From: an uncultured Formosa sp.
GTDB lineage: Bacteria; Bacteroidota; Bacteroidia; Flavobacteriales; Flavobacteriaceae
NCBI RefSeq assembly: GCF_947500765.1
Contig: NZ_CANMTH010000004.1
Span: 248,001-312,000 of the forward strand
Direction of reading: 5' to 3'
Length of the DNA: 64,000 nucleotides
The notes below the pieces were generated by a model. It had not been told where the DNA came from and did no database searches. It saw only the letters and a list, made by a program, of their open reading frames with translations. A program made the translations under genes and the position numbers. The stretch's first letter is position 1. Each line of letters opens with the position of its first letter. Below are positions 38,284 through 47,338 of this stretch, one piece after another.

Positions 38284-39570
38284 CTATTCCTCTACATTCT
38301 TAATTTCTTTCGCGAAATAGTAAATTGCTCCAACTCCTAACGGCACAAATACTGCGATTGCAATAAATACAGGTGTATAAGATACTTTACTTACTATAGG
38401 AACAATAAAGTTCATGATAATAACAGAGAACACTCCTACCATTCCTCCTAATCCAGCTAAAGACCCTACATTTTTACCATTGAATAAATCACTAGGCAAA
38501 GTTTGTACGTTACCGATAGCAAATTGGAATCCGAATAATACAACGAATACAATACCTACGAAACGTTCTGGTGTATTACCAAATAATACAGTAGCAACTA
38601 AACCTAAGAACATGATAATTCCTCCAATTAAAATTGTAGTTTTTCTACCTTTATCTATAGAGTTTGTTTTAGCAATAATTTGACCTGAAACATAACCTCC
38701 AGCAATACTACCAATTGCAGCACCAACATAGGGTACCCATGCAAACATACCAACTGCTTTTACATCGAAATTATAAACTTGGAATAAGTAAATTGGCATC
38801 CAACCTACAAATAACCACCAGATTGGTTCTAAGAAAAAACGACCTACAACGATAGCCCAAGCTTCTTTGTGAGATAAAATTTCTTTTAAACTTAATCCTT
38901 TATCATCATCACTAGCGTCACGATCTGACTGGCTTTGACCCTCTAAAATATATTTTTGTTCTTCTTCAGTAATCCAAGGGTGTTTCTTTGGTCCTGCTTT
39001 GTTAATTAAAAACCAAGGAATAATCCACATAAGACCAAAAGAACCAACAATCATAAAGGTTGTTCTCCATCCGTATGCTACGAAAATCATAGCAATAAAT
39101 GGTGGTGCAACTACTGAACCAATAGAGGCTCCTGCATTAAACAATCCTTGAGCTATAGCACGCTCTTTAATCGGGAACCATTCCGCATTACTTTTAACTC
39201 CACCTGGCCAGTTACCTGCCTCAGACAAACCTAATGTACTTCTAAAAAATGCAAGACCAATAAATCCTCTTACTGTAGAGTGTAAGAAAGAAGATAATCC
39301 CCAAACACCAATACTAATAACATAACCTAAACGTGTTCCTACTTTATCGAATAACTTACCAGAAAACAATTGTCCTAAGGCATAAGCTACCATAAAGATG
39401 TTAAGAATATAACCATAGTGTTCTGTAGTTAATCCTAAATCATAAGAGATTGAACCTGGTAAATTTTCGTTACCCCACATTACTGCTAATGCACTTCTGT
39501 CGATGTAGTTAATTACCGAAGCTAAAAATATTAGCCCAATAATAAACCACCTTAATCCTTTTACTTTCAT
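38284..39570 (-). CDS. MFS hexuronate-type transporter, probable unsaturated monouronate/DEH porter
   Basis: 428 residues with twelve predicted helices. The anion:cation symporter (ExuT/GudP) features are clear: INYIDRSALAVMWG in helix 1, VGTRLGYVIS, EAGNWPGGVKSNAEWFPIKERAIAQG in the long loop, and GASIGSVVAPP. These porters move hexuronates with protons. In PUL 2 it lies between the GntR regulator and the SDR, so uptake of unsaturated uronates made by PL17 in the periplasm is the natural role. A degenerate operator-like sequence occurs in the upstream gap. Confidence 0.88.
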   Translation of the reverse strand: MKVKGLRWFIIGLIFLASVINYIDRSALAVMWGNENLPGSISYDLGLTTEHYGYILNIFMVAYALGQLFSGKLFDKVGTRLGYVISIGVWGLSSFLHSTVRGFIGLAFFRSTLGLSEAGNWPGGVKSNAEWFPIKERAIAQGLFNAGASIGSVVAPPFIAMIFVAYGWRTTFMIVGSFGLMWIIPWFLINKAGPKKHPWITEEEQKYILEGQSQSDRDASDDDKGLSLKEILSHKEAWAIVVGRFFLEPIWWLFVGWMPIYLFQVYNFDVKAVGMFAWVPYVGAAIGSIAGGYVSGQIIAKTNSIDKGRKTTILIGGIIMFLGLVATVLFGNTPERFVGIVFVVLFGFQFAIGNVQTLPSDLFNGKNVGSLAGLGGMVGVFSVIIMNFIVPIVSKVSYTPVFIAIAVFVPLGVGAIYYFAKEIKNVEE

Positions 39571-39599
39571 AATACTTCTTTCGTTTTTTTTGGAAGAGA

Positions 39600-39609
39600 C
39601 GGTTTACTA
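39600..39609. promoter_or_regulatory. Degenerate copy of the alginate-locus palindrome
   Basis: CGGTTTACTA differs from TGGTTTACCA at two positions. It lies between the regulator gene and the MFS gene, 30 bp before the MFS start, but has no tandem partner at 13 bp, so a role is doubtful. Confidence 0.2.
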
Positions 39610-39637
39610 ACTATATCTTCCTGGTAATTATTAATAC

Positions 39638-40342
39638 TTATTTGATGTTATAACAATATTGGTAAAGTGTTTTAAAATGAATTTTCATTATTTCTCTTGC
39701 TTTCTGAGTTTCTCTATTTTTAATAGCTTCATAAATTTGTTTATGTTCTTTAATCGCTACAACCGATAATTCATCACCACAAACATGATACTTTTTAAAA
39801 TTGGTAATAATTTCTGGTGTTATTTTTAACATAAAACCATTAAGGGTACTATTACCACAAGTATTTGCTATTGCTAAATGAAACAACAGATCTTCTTGAA
39901 CTGCATCCTCTCCATTTAAAACTTTTTCTTCAAAAGCATCTAAAGCATTTTTTATATTTATTAGATCTTCTTTAGTTCGTCTTAATGAAGCTAATTTTAC
40001 AATTTTTAATTCTAAAAGAATTCGAGTTTCTACTAACGATTTAAAATCGGGATCTCCGAGACCTAGAATGTATTCAATCATACCATTCATAGCTGTAACA
40101 CCTATGTCTGCGACAAAAGTTCCGCTTTGAGGAATAGATTTTAATATCCCATAAAATTCCAGTTTATTAATTGCTTCTCTTACTGCACTTCTGCTAACTT
40201 CTAATTTCTCAGACAACATACGTTCTGAAGGCAATTTGTCTCCAGGTTCTAAGTTTTTCAAATTAATTAGCTCAGTAATTTGAACAATAATTTTATTGTG
40301 AATCTCTTCGTTATCATTTTTAGATAGAACTCCTACTTTCAT
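39638..40342 (-). CDS. FadR-type GntR regulator (FCD domain), probable alginate-locus regulator
   Basis: 234 residues. An N-terminal winged HTH (about 12-78: LEPGDKLPSERMLSEKLEVSRSAVREAINKLE, then SGTFVAD) is followed by the all-helical FCD ligand domain with its metal-site pattern (FHLAIANTCGN, KEHKQIYEAI, MKIHF). Such regulators bind TnGTnnnACnA-like palindromes and respond to sugar acids. A TGGTTTACCA box lies 14 bp before its own start codon and similar sites lie before susC and the PL17 operon, which makes it the best candidate for the protein that binds there. It is 118 bp downstream of PL7 and 68 bp upstream of the MFS gene. Repression relieved by KDG or DEH is an inference. Confidence 0.88.
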   Translation of the reverse strand: MKVGVLSKNDNEEIHNKIIVQITELINLKNLEPGDKLPSERMLSEKLEVSRSAVREAINKLEFYGILKSIPQSGTFVADIGVTAMNGMIEYILGLGDPDFKSLVETRILLELKIVKLASLRRTKEDLINIKNALDAFEEKVLNGEDAVQEDLLFHLAIANTCGNSTLNGFMLKITPEIITNFKKYHVCGDELSVVAIKEHKQIYEAIKNRETQKAREIMKIHFKTLYQYCYNIK

Positions 40343-40355
40343 TTATTTCAAAAAT

Positions 40356-40365
40356 TGGTTTACCA
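40356..40365. promoter_or_regulatory. Operator-like palindrome before the GntR gene (site A)
   Basis: A perfect TGGTTTACCA palindrome 14 bp upstream of the ATG at 40342 (minus strand), in the gap after PL7. It equals the boxes before the PL17 operon and one of the boxes before susC. Its position suggests autoregulation. No second good box lies at 13 bp here. Confidence 0.6.
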
Positions 40366-40459
40366 GATTAGCAGTTGCAAATTACAAAAAAATTAAAGTA
40401 ATTCGGGGCACTACATTCCCATATAAACGTTAATAAAACACTAATAATTATAATTGTTG

Positions 40460-41386
40460 TTAATGTTTAACCTCTAATTCGTAATATTTAACTTTAGCAA
40501 AAGCTCCCTCATCTCTAGATTGAAAATAGTTTCCTGCTTTAAAGTAATTTTCAAAGATTCCCCATCTTTTCATATGGATATCTTCATAAACGGCATATTC
40601 ATTTTTATTCAAAACAACTACCATTTTACCTTCAGAGATTTTAACTTCTAAAATAAATTTACCGAATCCTACTTCTTGTTCGAAAGTAAAACCATCATCG
40701 TCGTCCCAAGCATCTTTATCTAACAATTCCTCATCAGTAGCACTTAAATTTTTAAGCTTTTTAGTTTTAACACGCACTTTACCATCTTGCCAATAAATTT
40801 TTAAAATTGGTGGTGCATTATTATCTTTTTGCCCTATTAAATCGCGTTGCTCATCTGTTAATCTACCATGAATTTGCATGATGATTACTTTATGAAATTT
40901 ACCGTCTGATGCTTTTGAAACATCTTCCATAGCAAGTTTACCTTTCATGTATGCGCCATCTGCAAAAGTCCAGTTTTTATTATTATCTCCTGGCACCATT
41001 TGTTCTCTTAATTCACATCTGGTGTATTTAGTATTTGCAGTTGTAGCATCACTTGGAAAAGAATAAAAAACCAAAGCACCACTAACAGAATCATTATACA
41101 TATAAGGTATTAACCTTTCGTCTGTAGCATAATTCAAAATTTCAGGTGGTTCAACACTCATAGCACTCCCTTTCTTGTTAAGTTCAGGTGTCGTAACACT
41201 CCAGTGACTTAGATCAATATCGGGTAATTTGTACTTTTTCTTTTTCTTTTTCTTTTTATCTTTTTTTTCCACCTTAGAAGAAGAAGAAGAATCTGTATCG
41301 CTACTTGTCTTTTCTTGACAAGTAGCGTTAACAGATAGAAAAACTATTACCAATAATCCTAATATTTCTTTACGGAAGTTTTTCAT
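40460..41386 (-). CDS. PL7 alginate lyase with lysine-rich linker
   Basis: 308 residues. Signal region 1-22, with C23 (ATC) possibly acylated. Residues 27-52 are a Ser/Asp then Lys-rich linker with eight consecutive lysines. The PL7 jelly-roll (55-308) has all three signature blocks: R123 in YTRCELRE, Q171 and H173 in MQIHG, and Y281/K283/Y287 in YFKAGNYFQ. It cuts alginate endolytically by beta-elimination; QIH is usually read as preference for polyG or both bonds. It is the last gene of the susC operon, 11 bp after the PKD lipoprotein. Confidence 0.93.
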   Translation of the reverse strand: MKNFRKEILGLLVIVFLSVNATCQEKTSSDTDSSSSSKVEKKDKKKKKKKKYKLPDIDLSHWSVTTPELNKKGSAMSVEPPEILNYATDERLIPYMYNDSVSGALVFYSFPSDATTANTKYTRCELREQMVPGDNNKNWTFADGAYMKGKLAMEDVSKASDGKFHKVIIMQIHGRLTDEQRDLIGQKDNNAPPILKIYWQDGKVRVKTKKLKNLSATDEELLDKDAWDDDDGFTFEQEVGFGKFILEVKISEGKMVVVLNKNEYAVYEDIHMKRWGIFENYFKAGNYFQSRDEGAFAKVKYYELEVKH

Positions 41387-41397
41387 GTGATTATGAT

Positions 41398-42342
41398 TTA
41401 TTCTACTGGATAAACTTTCACGTTATCTATGTATAGCTCATCATTAGTTATAGCATACATTAATATTGAAATTTCTCCAGAAGCATTTGATGTAAAGACT
41501 TGTTTAACGGTCTCGAAATTACCTTTACCGTTTGCTTCATCTCCTACAATAGAAACTAATGGCTCACTTGCTGCTGCGTCTGCTGCGTCATCAAAATATC
41601 CATCTAAAATACTTACTATAACACGATCTCCACCTTCAATATCTTCATTATCTGTTTTAATAGCATACTGATATTCTAAAATATAGTTTGTATTTGCAGA
41701 GACATAAATTGATTGGTAACCATATCTTGTACTACTACTTAAACTTGGTCCTGCAGAAGTTGAGCTAGTATATTTAGCTCCTCCTGTTTTACTTGCTCCA
41801 GATTCTGTACCATCGTAAAGAAGAGAAGACCCGTCTGAACTTGAGTTAAAAGCATTAGTAGAACAATCTGTACAAGCAGATGGTTTCCAGCTAGTAGTAC
41901 CCCCTTCAAAATCTCCATTTAAGATTTCAGGAATAATTGCAGGCGGAACTTCTGGTTCTATAACTTCAATATCCATAGAATATGAATCTACTTTACCTAA
42001 CTTATCTGATGCTGTTAATGTAATAGTATATATACCTTCTGCTGGATATGTATTCTCTCCGTCTACACTAGTTCCTGTATTACCATCTCCATAATCCCAT
42101 ACATAATCTGTTGCACTAGAAGATGTATTAGAGAAAGTATACGTTAAATAGTCTGCTGTTTCTGTTGCTGAAAATGCAGCTGCTGGAGGCGTTAAATCTT
42201 CTTGAGAGTTCGCTTCTGGCAAATCAAATTCTAAAGCATCTATTGAAGGATCACAAGCTGTAAGTGAAAGGGATACTGCAAGTGCAATTGCACCTATACC
42301 CATTCCAAATACATATTTTTTTAAATTAATCATTGTTTTCAT
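41398..42342 (-). CDS. PKD-domain surface glycan-binding lipoprotein (alginate PUL)
   Basis: 314 residues. Lipoprotein signal with cysteine at 30 (SLTAC), followed by DPSIDALEFD. A PKD domain covers about 52-133 (WDYGDGNTGT, YPAEGIYTITLTASD). The rest (about 138-314) is a beta-sandwich of carbohydrate-binding type (EILNGDFEGGTTSWKP, YILEYQYAIKT, ELYIDNVKVYPVE). No catalytic domain is seen. It holds the place of a SusE/F-like surface glycan-binding protein after SusD (gap 32 bp) and before PL7 (gap 11 bp). Alginate binding is inferred from the locus. Confidence 0.83.
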   Translation of the reverse strand: MKTMINLKKYVFGMGIGAIALAVSLSLTACDPSIDALEFDLPEANSQEDLTPPAAAFSATETADYLTYTFSNTSSSATDYVWDYGDGNTGTSVDGENTYPAEGIYTITLTASDKLGKVDSYSMDIEVIEPEVPPAIIPEILNGDFEGGTTSWKPSACTDCSTNAFNSSSDGSSLLYDGTESGASKTGGAKYTSSTSAGPSLSSSTRYGYQSIYVSANTNYILEYQYAIKTDNEDIEGGDRVIVSILDGYFDDAADAAASEPLVSIVGDEANGKGNFETVKQVFTSNASGEISILMYAITNDELYIDNVKVYPVE

Positions 42343-42374
42343 GTCTTTTTATTTAATTAATTAATTTATCTTAA

Positions 42375-43838
42375 TTAGTAGCCTGGGTTTTGATACATAA
42401 CACCTTGGCTTAGGTTTATTTCGTTTTGCGGAATTGGCAATAACAAATCTGTTGTAGTAAAAGTAAAACCGTTTGCTAAAGCAAATGCAGACAGTTTAGA
42501 TTGTGCTTCGTTAAATCTTAATAAGTCAAAGAATCTTTGATTTTCGAAAGCTAACTCTACACGTCTTTCTACTAATAATGCCTCTTTAGTAAGTCTTGTA
42601 GGACGATCTGCGATAGCATCGAAACCAGCTCTTTCACGTACTTCCATGTAAGAATCGATAGCAGTAGAGCTTGTAGTTTCTGTTCCTCCAGCTAAGATTG
42701 CTTCTGAATGCATTAATAATACATCTGCATAACGTAACACGATCCAGTCGTTACCTGCTAATTGAGGTAAACCTGTAAATGTTTGTCCGTCGCTTCCTCC
42801 AGATTCACCGTCAGGGAAATATTTAGCAACTTGGTATCTAATTGTTCCTCCAAAAAGTGTAAGAGGATCTTCTCTATAAGAAACTTCTTTTCTAGTTCCT
42901 CCAAACTCATCAATCGCTGCTTTAACGTCTGTAGTTGCGTAGTTTACACCACTTGTGTGTCCTTGAGCGTTCATCCATTCTGCTGAGAATATTTGACTGT
43001 TATCTTGGATACCACTGTTGTAACCGATAGCAAAAATAACTTCATCATTTAATTCAGAATAAAATACATCGTAGAAGTCTTCTAATTTATAATTACCACT
43101 ATCAATAATTTCTTCACATAATAATTGTGCTTTTGTATATTCAGGGCTTTCTAAAGATAAATACACTTTAGCTAATAAACCTCTTGCAGCATCTTTAGAC
43201 GCTCTAGTTTTATATCCATGATCTTCAATACCCTCGATAGCGTCTTGTAAATCTGAAATAATGAAATCGTAAATAACACTAGCATCTAATCTAGTAAATT
43301 GAGTTTCTTTATCTGCAGGTGCCACAACACGGTCTATTAAAGGTAAGTCTCCGAATAAACGTACTAAATTAAAATAAGAATATGCTCTTAAAAATTTAGC
43401 TTCACCTGAAATAGCAGCTGCAGTTTCTTCATCTTCTACAACATCAATGTTTTCTAAAATCACATTCGCTCTATAGATTACTTCAAAAGAACTAGTGTAG
43501 TAATTTAAAACAAAGTTGTTAGTTGGAAGCACAGCAAAACTTTCCATTTGACCTGCATCTGAAGCATCTTCAGAATCTGGACTTTTAGTACTTGTGTTAT
43601 CACTACGCATTTCTGTTACGTAAAATTCCCACTGTACAGCATGATTATCATCTTTACTACTACTGTTAATACCTTTAACACCAGCATAAACACCAATTAA
43701 TCCTGTTTCTAATTCTTCTGCTGTAGTATAGTAGTTGTCTGTTGTAATAGACGAACTTGGTGTTGGCTCTAAAAAGTCGCTACAAGAAATGAAGGTATTC
43801 CCCATTAATATTAAAGCGATATATTTAAAATATTTCAT
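42375..43838 (-). CDS. susD-like: SusD-family lipoprotein (alginate PUL)
   Basis: 487 residues with a lipoprotein signal ending FISC at 20, followed by SDFLEPTPSSS. Family stretches: GEAKFLRAYSYFNLVRLFGDLPL, SKDAARGLLAKVYLSLE, WIVLRYADVLLMHSEA, RRVELAFENQRFFDLLRF, and the C-terminal PIPQNEI and QNPGY. It pairs with the SusC at 43871-46975 (gap 32 bp) to take up alginate oligosaccharides at the cell surface. Confidence 0.95.
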   Translation of the reverse strand: MKYFKYIALILMGNTFISCSDFLEPTPSSSITTDNYYTTAEELETGLIGVYAGVKGINSSSKDDNHAVQWEFYVTEMRSDNTSTKSPDSEDASDAGQMESFAVLPTNNFVLNYYTSSFEVIYRANVILENIDVVEDEETAAAISGEAKFLRAYSYFNLVRLFGDLPLIDRVVAPADKETQFTRLDASVIYDFIISDLQDAIEGIEDHGYKTRASKDAARGLLAKVYLSLESPEYTKAQLLCEEIIDSGNYKLEDFYDVFYSELNDEVIFAIGYNSGIQDNSQIFSAEWMNAQGHTSGVNYATTDVKAAIDEFGGTRKEVSYREDPLTLFGGTIRYQVAKYFPDGESGGSDGQTFTGLPQLAGNDWIVLRYADVLLMHSEAILAGGTETTSSTAIDSYMEVRERAGFDAIADRPTRLTKEALLVERRVELAFENQRFFDLLRFNEAQSKLSAFALANGFTFTTTDLLLPIPQNEINLSQGVMYQNPGY

Positions 43839-43870
43839 AATATTATTTTGTTAAATCGTTAAAAAAATTA

Positions 43871-46800
43871 TTAAAAATCTAAATTTAAACCAAGAGATAT
43901 AGTACTATAAATTGGTGATCCACCTCTTTGGTATCCAGCTTGTGTAGGACTTGTTTTGTCAAGTGCTTCTGGATTCCATCCTGTATAATTATCAGCAGTT
44001 TCGTAAATTAGATTCTGACCCGTAGCATAAATTCTTAATCCTGAGATTTTAAGTTTGTCTAAAGTTTCACTTGGGAAATTATATCCAATATTAACGTTTC
44101 TTAAAGCGATGTAAGACGCATCTTGTACAATACTATTTGTAAAATATTTGTCTACTAAAAATTCTTGATCTGGAGTACCTTCTAAGATTGTTCTGTTGTT
44201 GTTGTTACTAAACATATAGTGGTCTGCAATGTTTCTTACTTCTGCACCATGAGATCCTTGGAACATGAAAGAGAAATCGAAATCTCCAATATTAAATTGG
44301 TTTGTAAAACTCCAGATTAATTCTGGGTAAGGGTTACCTAATTCAGTTTTGTCTTCTTCATCTAAAACACCATCACCATTTAAATCTTTAACATATACTA
44401 AACCAGATTGAGCACCTACGTGTCTGTATGGTCTATCTAAATATTCTAATGGAATTTCTTTATCTACTACATAACCATAGAACTGAGAAATAGGTTGTCC
44501 TTCTAAGTTAATCCATTCTGCAGGTCTACTTGGGTCTAAACTTGTAATCTGACCATCAGAATCTGCGAAATCAACTAAAGTGTTTTTGTTTGTTGTTGCA
44601 ATTACTGTAGAACTCCAGCTAAATTTTTCGTTAGTGATGTTTTTAGTTCTTAACTCAAATTCCCATCCTTCGTTTCTAACTTCACCTAAGTTTACTAAAG
44701 CCCCTTCAAATCCAGTTGTTACAGAAATTGGGTTGTTAAGTAATAATTGATCACTTGTTCTTCTATACCAGTCTACAGAACCAGTAATTCTATTATTTAA
44801 AAGACCAAAGTCAATACCTGGGTTAACTTCTACTAAACGTTCCCATTTTAATCCTGGGTTAGCAATGTTTACAGGAGAGAAACCTGCTGTAACAGTACCA
44901 TCTACAGAGTAGCTATTTCCAGCCGCTCCTAATAATGCTAGGTAAGGATAGTAATCTACTAAGATATTACCCGTACTTAATGTAGAAGAACTTCCGTTAG
45001 CATCAGGATCTGTAGCACCAGTATTTAAACGGTCGTTACCTGTTACACCATAACTCACTCTAAACTTAAGACTATTGATAACATCGCTATCTGCCATGAA
45101 ATCTTCCTTAGCTATGTTCCAACCTACAGAAGCTGCAGGGAAGTTACCATATTTATAATCAGATCCGAAGATAGAACTACCATCACGTCTCATACTAAAA
45201 GAAGCTAAGTATTTGTTATCGTAAGCATATGTAAGTCTTGATACGTAAGACACACCACGTTTTTGCCATTCGAAACCATCAAATTCAGAAATTGCTGTTG
45301 CGTTTGTAATTTCCATTACAACATCGTTAGTATATCCAGTTCCTTTGAAACCTGAGTAGAAGTAATTTCTACTTTCAATAGATGAACCAATAGTAACACC
45401 TATATCATGTTTCCCTAAAGATTTGTTATAGTTAAAGAAGTTATCAAAGATGATGTAATTATCTCTTTGAGAGATTTCTTGCATGTAAGCATCTGTTATG
45501 TTTTCTCTTGCTTGAGTCCCCATATAATCGATTCTTCTTGTATCGTTATAAGATCCAGATAATGAAGATTTAAAGGTTAACCCTTCTAAAATTTCATATT
45601 GTCCGTAAAAACTACCGTATAATTGGAATTTTTTATCTGTTCTGTTACGTTCTACAATTCTTGCATAAGGGTTAGCGTTATTACTGTTCCCTATGTTTGT
45701 AAGAATATCGTCGATAGCACCATCGCCATCCAAATCGAATATTGTAAAGTGATCTTGTCTAGCATAATCACCAACTTTTAAGTCTGAATAAGCTCCATTT
45801 GGATCTACAAACTGAAGTGATTGTTCTGTATGGTAAATAGGCAACCATGGTTGGTGTCTAGCTACGTTATGTATGTTTTCAGAAAATCTTCTTCTATTAG
45901 TATAAGAAGGGCTAAAGTTAGCACCAATACTAAGCTTATCATTTACTTTGCTATCTACTTTTAATCTAGCACCTATTTTTTTATAGTTATCTACTAACAT
46001 AACACCTTCATCTTCTGAATAGTTCATACTAGCAGTAAATTTTGTGTTATCATTTCCTCCTCTAACAGATAGTGAGTGGTTAGTAATAGTACCATCTTCA
46101 AAAAATACATCTTGCCAAGAACGATCTGTTCCAATTTGTAATTGAGCTTGAGTATATTGAGATATCACACCGTTATCTTTCATTTGCATATCTGCCCAAC
46201 CTTGTGTAGTAAATCCGTAAGCATCACTTTTTCTAGCAGATTTCATACCAGTAAATGTGCTATAGTTGATTCTTGTTTTACCAGCTACACCAGATTTCAT
46301 ACTAATCATGATAATACCATTAGATCCTTTAGAACCATAAATAGAAGAAGATGCTGCATCTTTTAAAATTTCAAAAGATTCTACATCGTTCATATTTAAA
46401 GATCCTAAGAAACTAGCGTCTACAATAATACCATCTACAACGATTAACGGAGTAGAATCTCCTGCCATAGAACCAACCCCTCTAATAGTAATTGTTGGTG
46501 CTGCACCAGCTTCACCATCTGTAGATTGAATATTTACCCCAGATACTTGCCCTACTAAGGCATCATCTACTCTTGATACTGCAATTTGGTCTAAATCATC
46601 GTTTACTACTTTAGAAACCGCACCAGTTACGTGAGATTTTTTTTGAGTACCATACCCAATGACTACAACTTCATCTAATTCACTTAAATCTTCTTCTAAA
46701 ATTACATTCAATGTTTTGCTTTGGCCAACAGTAACTAGCTTAGTAACAAAACCAATATAAGAGAAATGTAATATTTCTCCTGCTTCAACTTCTAATGAGA

Positions 46801-46975
46801 AGTTTCCGTCAAAATCGGTAGATGCCCCTCTTGATGTCCCTACAACCAAGACGTTAGCTCCCGGTATAGGAGCTCCCTGAGCGTCTGAAACGACCCCTGT
46901 AACCACATCCTGTGCAAACACAACTGTGTTTAGCAACAGAAATACATACAATACTAATTGTTTTTTCAAATTCAT
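43871..46975 (-). CDS. susC-like: SusC-family TonB-dependent transporter (alginate PUL)
   Basis: 1034 residues: signal peptide (1-21), carboxypeptidase-regulatory-like domain (about 23-100, VTGVVSDAQGAPIPGANVL), TonB-box region (LDEVVVIGYGTQKKSHVTGAV), plug with TIRGVGS and LIVVDGI, and barrel ending SLGLNLDF. It is the first gene of the four-gene SusC-SusD-PKD-PL7 operon. Its putative promoter and three-box operator lie about 245-285 bp upstream of the ATG, which leaves an unusually long untranslated leader. Alginate as substrate follows from PL7, PL17, KdgF and SDR neighbours. Confidence 0.96.
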   Translation of the reverse strand: MNLKKQLVLYVFLLLNTVVFAQDVVTGVVSDAQGAPIPGANVLVVGTSRGASTDFDGNFSLEVEAGEILHFSYIGFVTKLVTVGQSKTLNVILEEDLSELDEVVVIGYGTQKKSHVTGAVSKVVNDDLDQIAVSRVDDALVGQVSGVNIQSTDGEAGAAPTITIRGVGSMAGDSTPLIVVDGIIVDASFLGSLNMNDVESFEILKDAASSSIYGSKGSNGIIMISMKSGVAGKTRINYSTFTGMKSARKSDAYGFTTQGWADMQMKDNGVISQYTQAQLQIGTDRSWQDVFFEDGTITNHSLSVRGGNDNTKFTASMNYSEDEGVMLVDNYKKIGARLKVDSKVNDKLSIGANFSPSYTNRRRFSENIHNVARHQPWLPIYHTEQSLQFVDPNGAYSDLKVGDYARQDHFTIFDLDGDGAIDDILTNIGNSNNANPYARIVERNRTDKKFQLYGSFYGQYEILEGLTFKSSLSGSYNDTRRIDYMGTQARENITDAYMQEISQRDNYIIFDNFFNYNKSLGKHDIGVTIGSSIESRNYFYSGFKGTGYTNDVVMEITNATAISEFDGFEWQKRGVSYVSRLTYAYDNKYLASFSMRRDGSSIFGSDYKYGNFPAASVGWNIAKEDFMADSDVINSLKFRVSYGVTGNDRLNTGATDPDANGSSSTLSTGNILVDYYPYLALLGAAGNSYSVDGTVTAGFSPVNIANPGLKWERLVEVNPGIDFGLLNNRITGSVDWYRRTSDQLLLNNPISVTTGFEGALVNLGEVRNEGWEFELRTKNITNEKFSWSSTVIATTNKNTLVDFADSDGQITSLDPSRPAEWINLEGQPISQFYGYVVDKEIPLEYLDRPYRHVGAQSGLVYVKDLNGDGVLDEEDKTELGNPYPELIWSFTNQFNIGDFDFSFMFQGSHGAEVRNIADHYMFSNNNNRTILEGTPDQEFLVDKYFTNSIVQDASYIALRNVNIGYNFPSETLDKLKISGLRIYATGQNLIYETADNYTGWNPEALDKTSPTQAGYQRGGSPIYSTISLGLNLDF

Positions 46976-47218
46976 TTGTTGTTGTTTTAATAATAAATAA
47001 TAGTTTAGAGCTTTGATCAGTATGTTTTTCCCAAAACCATATCCCTTTTATTCAAAAAAAATAGCCACCGTATTTAACATTTTTAACATAACAAAAAACT
47101 CTTGATTTTCATCATTCTTTGTTAAGCTATACGCCATTACGAAAGCAAAAGAAACACCTTTCTTTTTATAACTTTTTCATTCTAAAACGAATAAGAACTA
47201 ACCAATTTTTTATTTACT

Positions 47219-47254
47219 TGGTAAACCAGATTGGTTACCCAGTTTGGTAATCCA
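47219..47254. promoter_or_regulatory. Three tandem operator-like boxes before the alginate susC (site B)
   Basis: Three boxes start at 47219 (TGGTAAACCA, perfect palindrome), 47232 (TGGTTACCCA) and 47245 (TGGTAATCCA). The starts are exactly 13 bp apart. The box at 47245-47254 overlaps the -7 element by 2 bp, so a bound protein would cover the transcription start. The likely binder is the FadR-type regulator at 39638-40342. Confidence 0.65.
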
Positions 47255-47260
47255 AATATA
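47253..47260 (-). promoter_or_regulatory. TAnnTTTG promoter element of the alginate susC operon
   Basis: On the minus strand the bases read TATATTTG, a full match to the Bacteroidota -7 consensus. At 18 nt further upstream the -33 position reads TTTT, three of four matches to TTTG. Transcription would start near 47245, inside the operator. Confidence 0.6.
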
Positions 47261-47298
47261 TATTAAATCTTTGTTAAAAAAAAATCATTCCGCAAAAA

Positions 47299-47338
47299 AA
47301 AGCGCCTTTTAATGTTAAATATTAAAAAGCGCTTTTAT
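47299..47338 (-). terminator. Terminator-like hairpin upstream of the susC promoter
   Basis: Arms AGCGCCTTTTAAT and ATTAAAAAGCGCT (one mismatch) flanked by A/T runs. On the minus strand it ends with eight T. It may shield susC from transcription coming from upstream. Confidence 0.7.
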
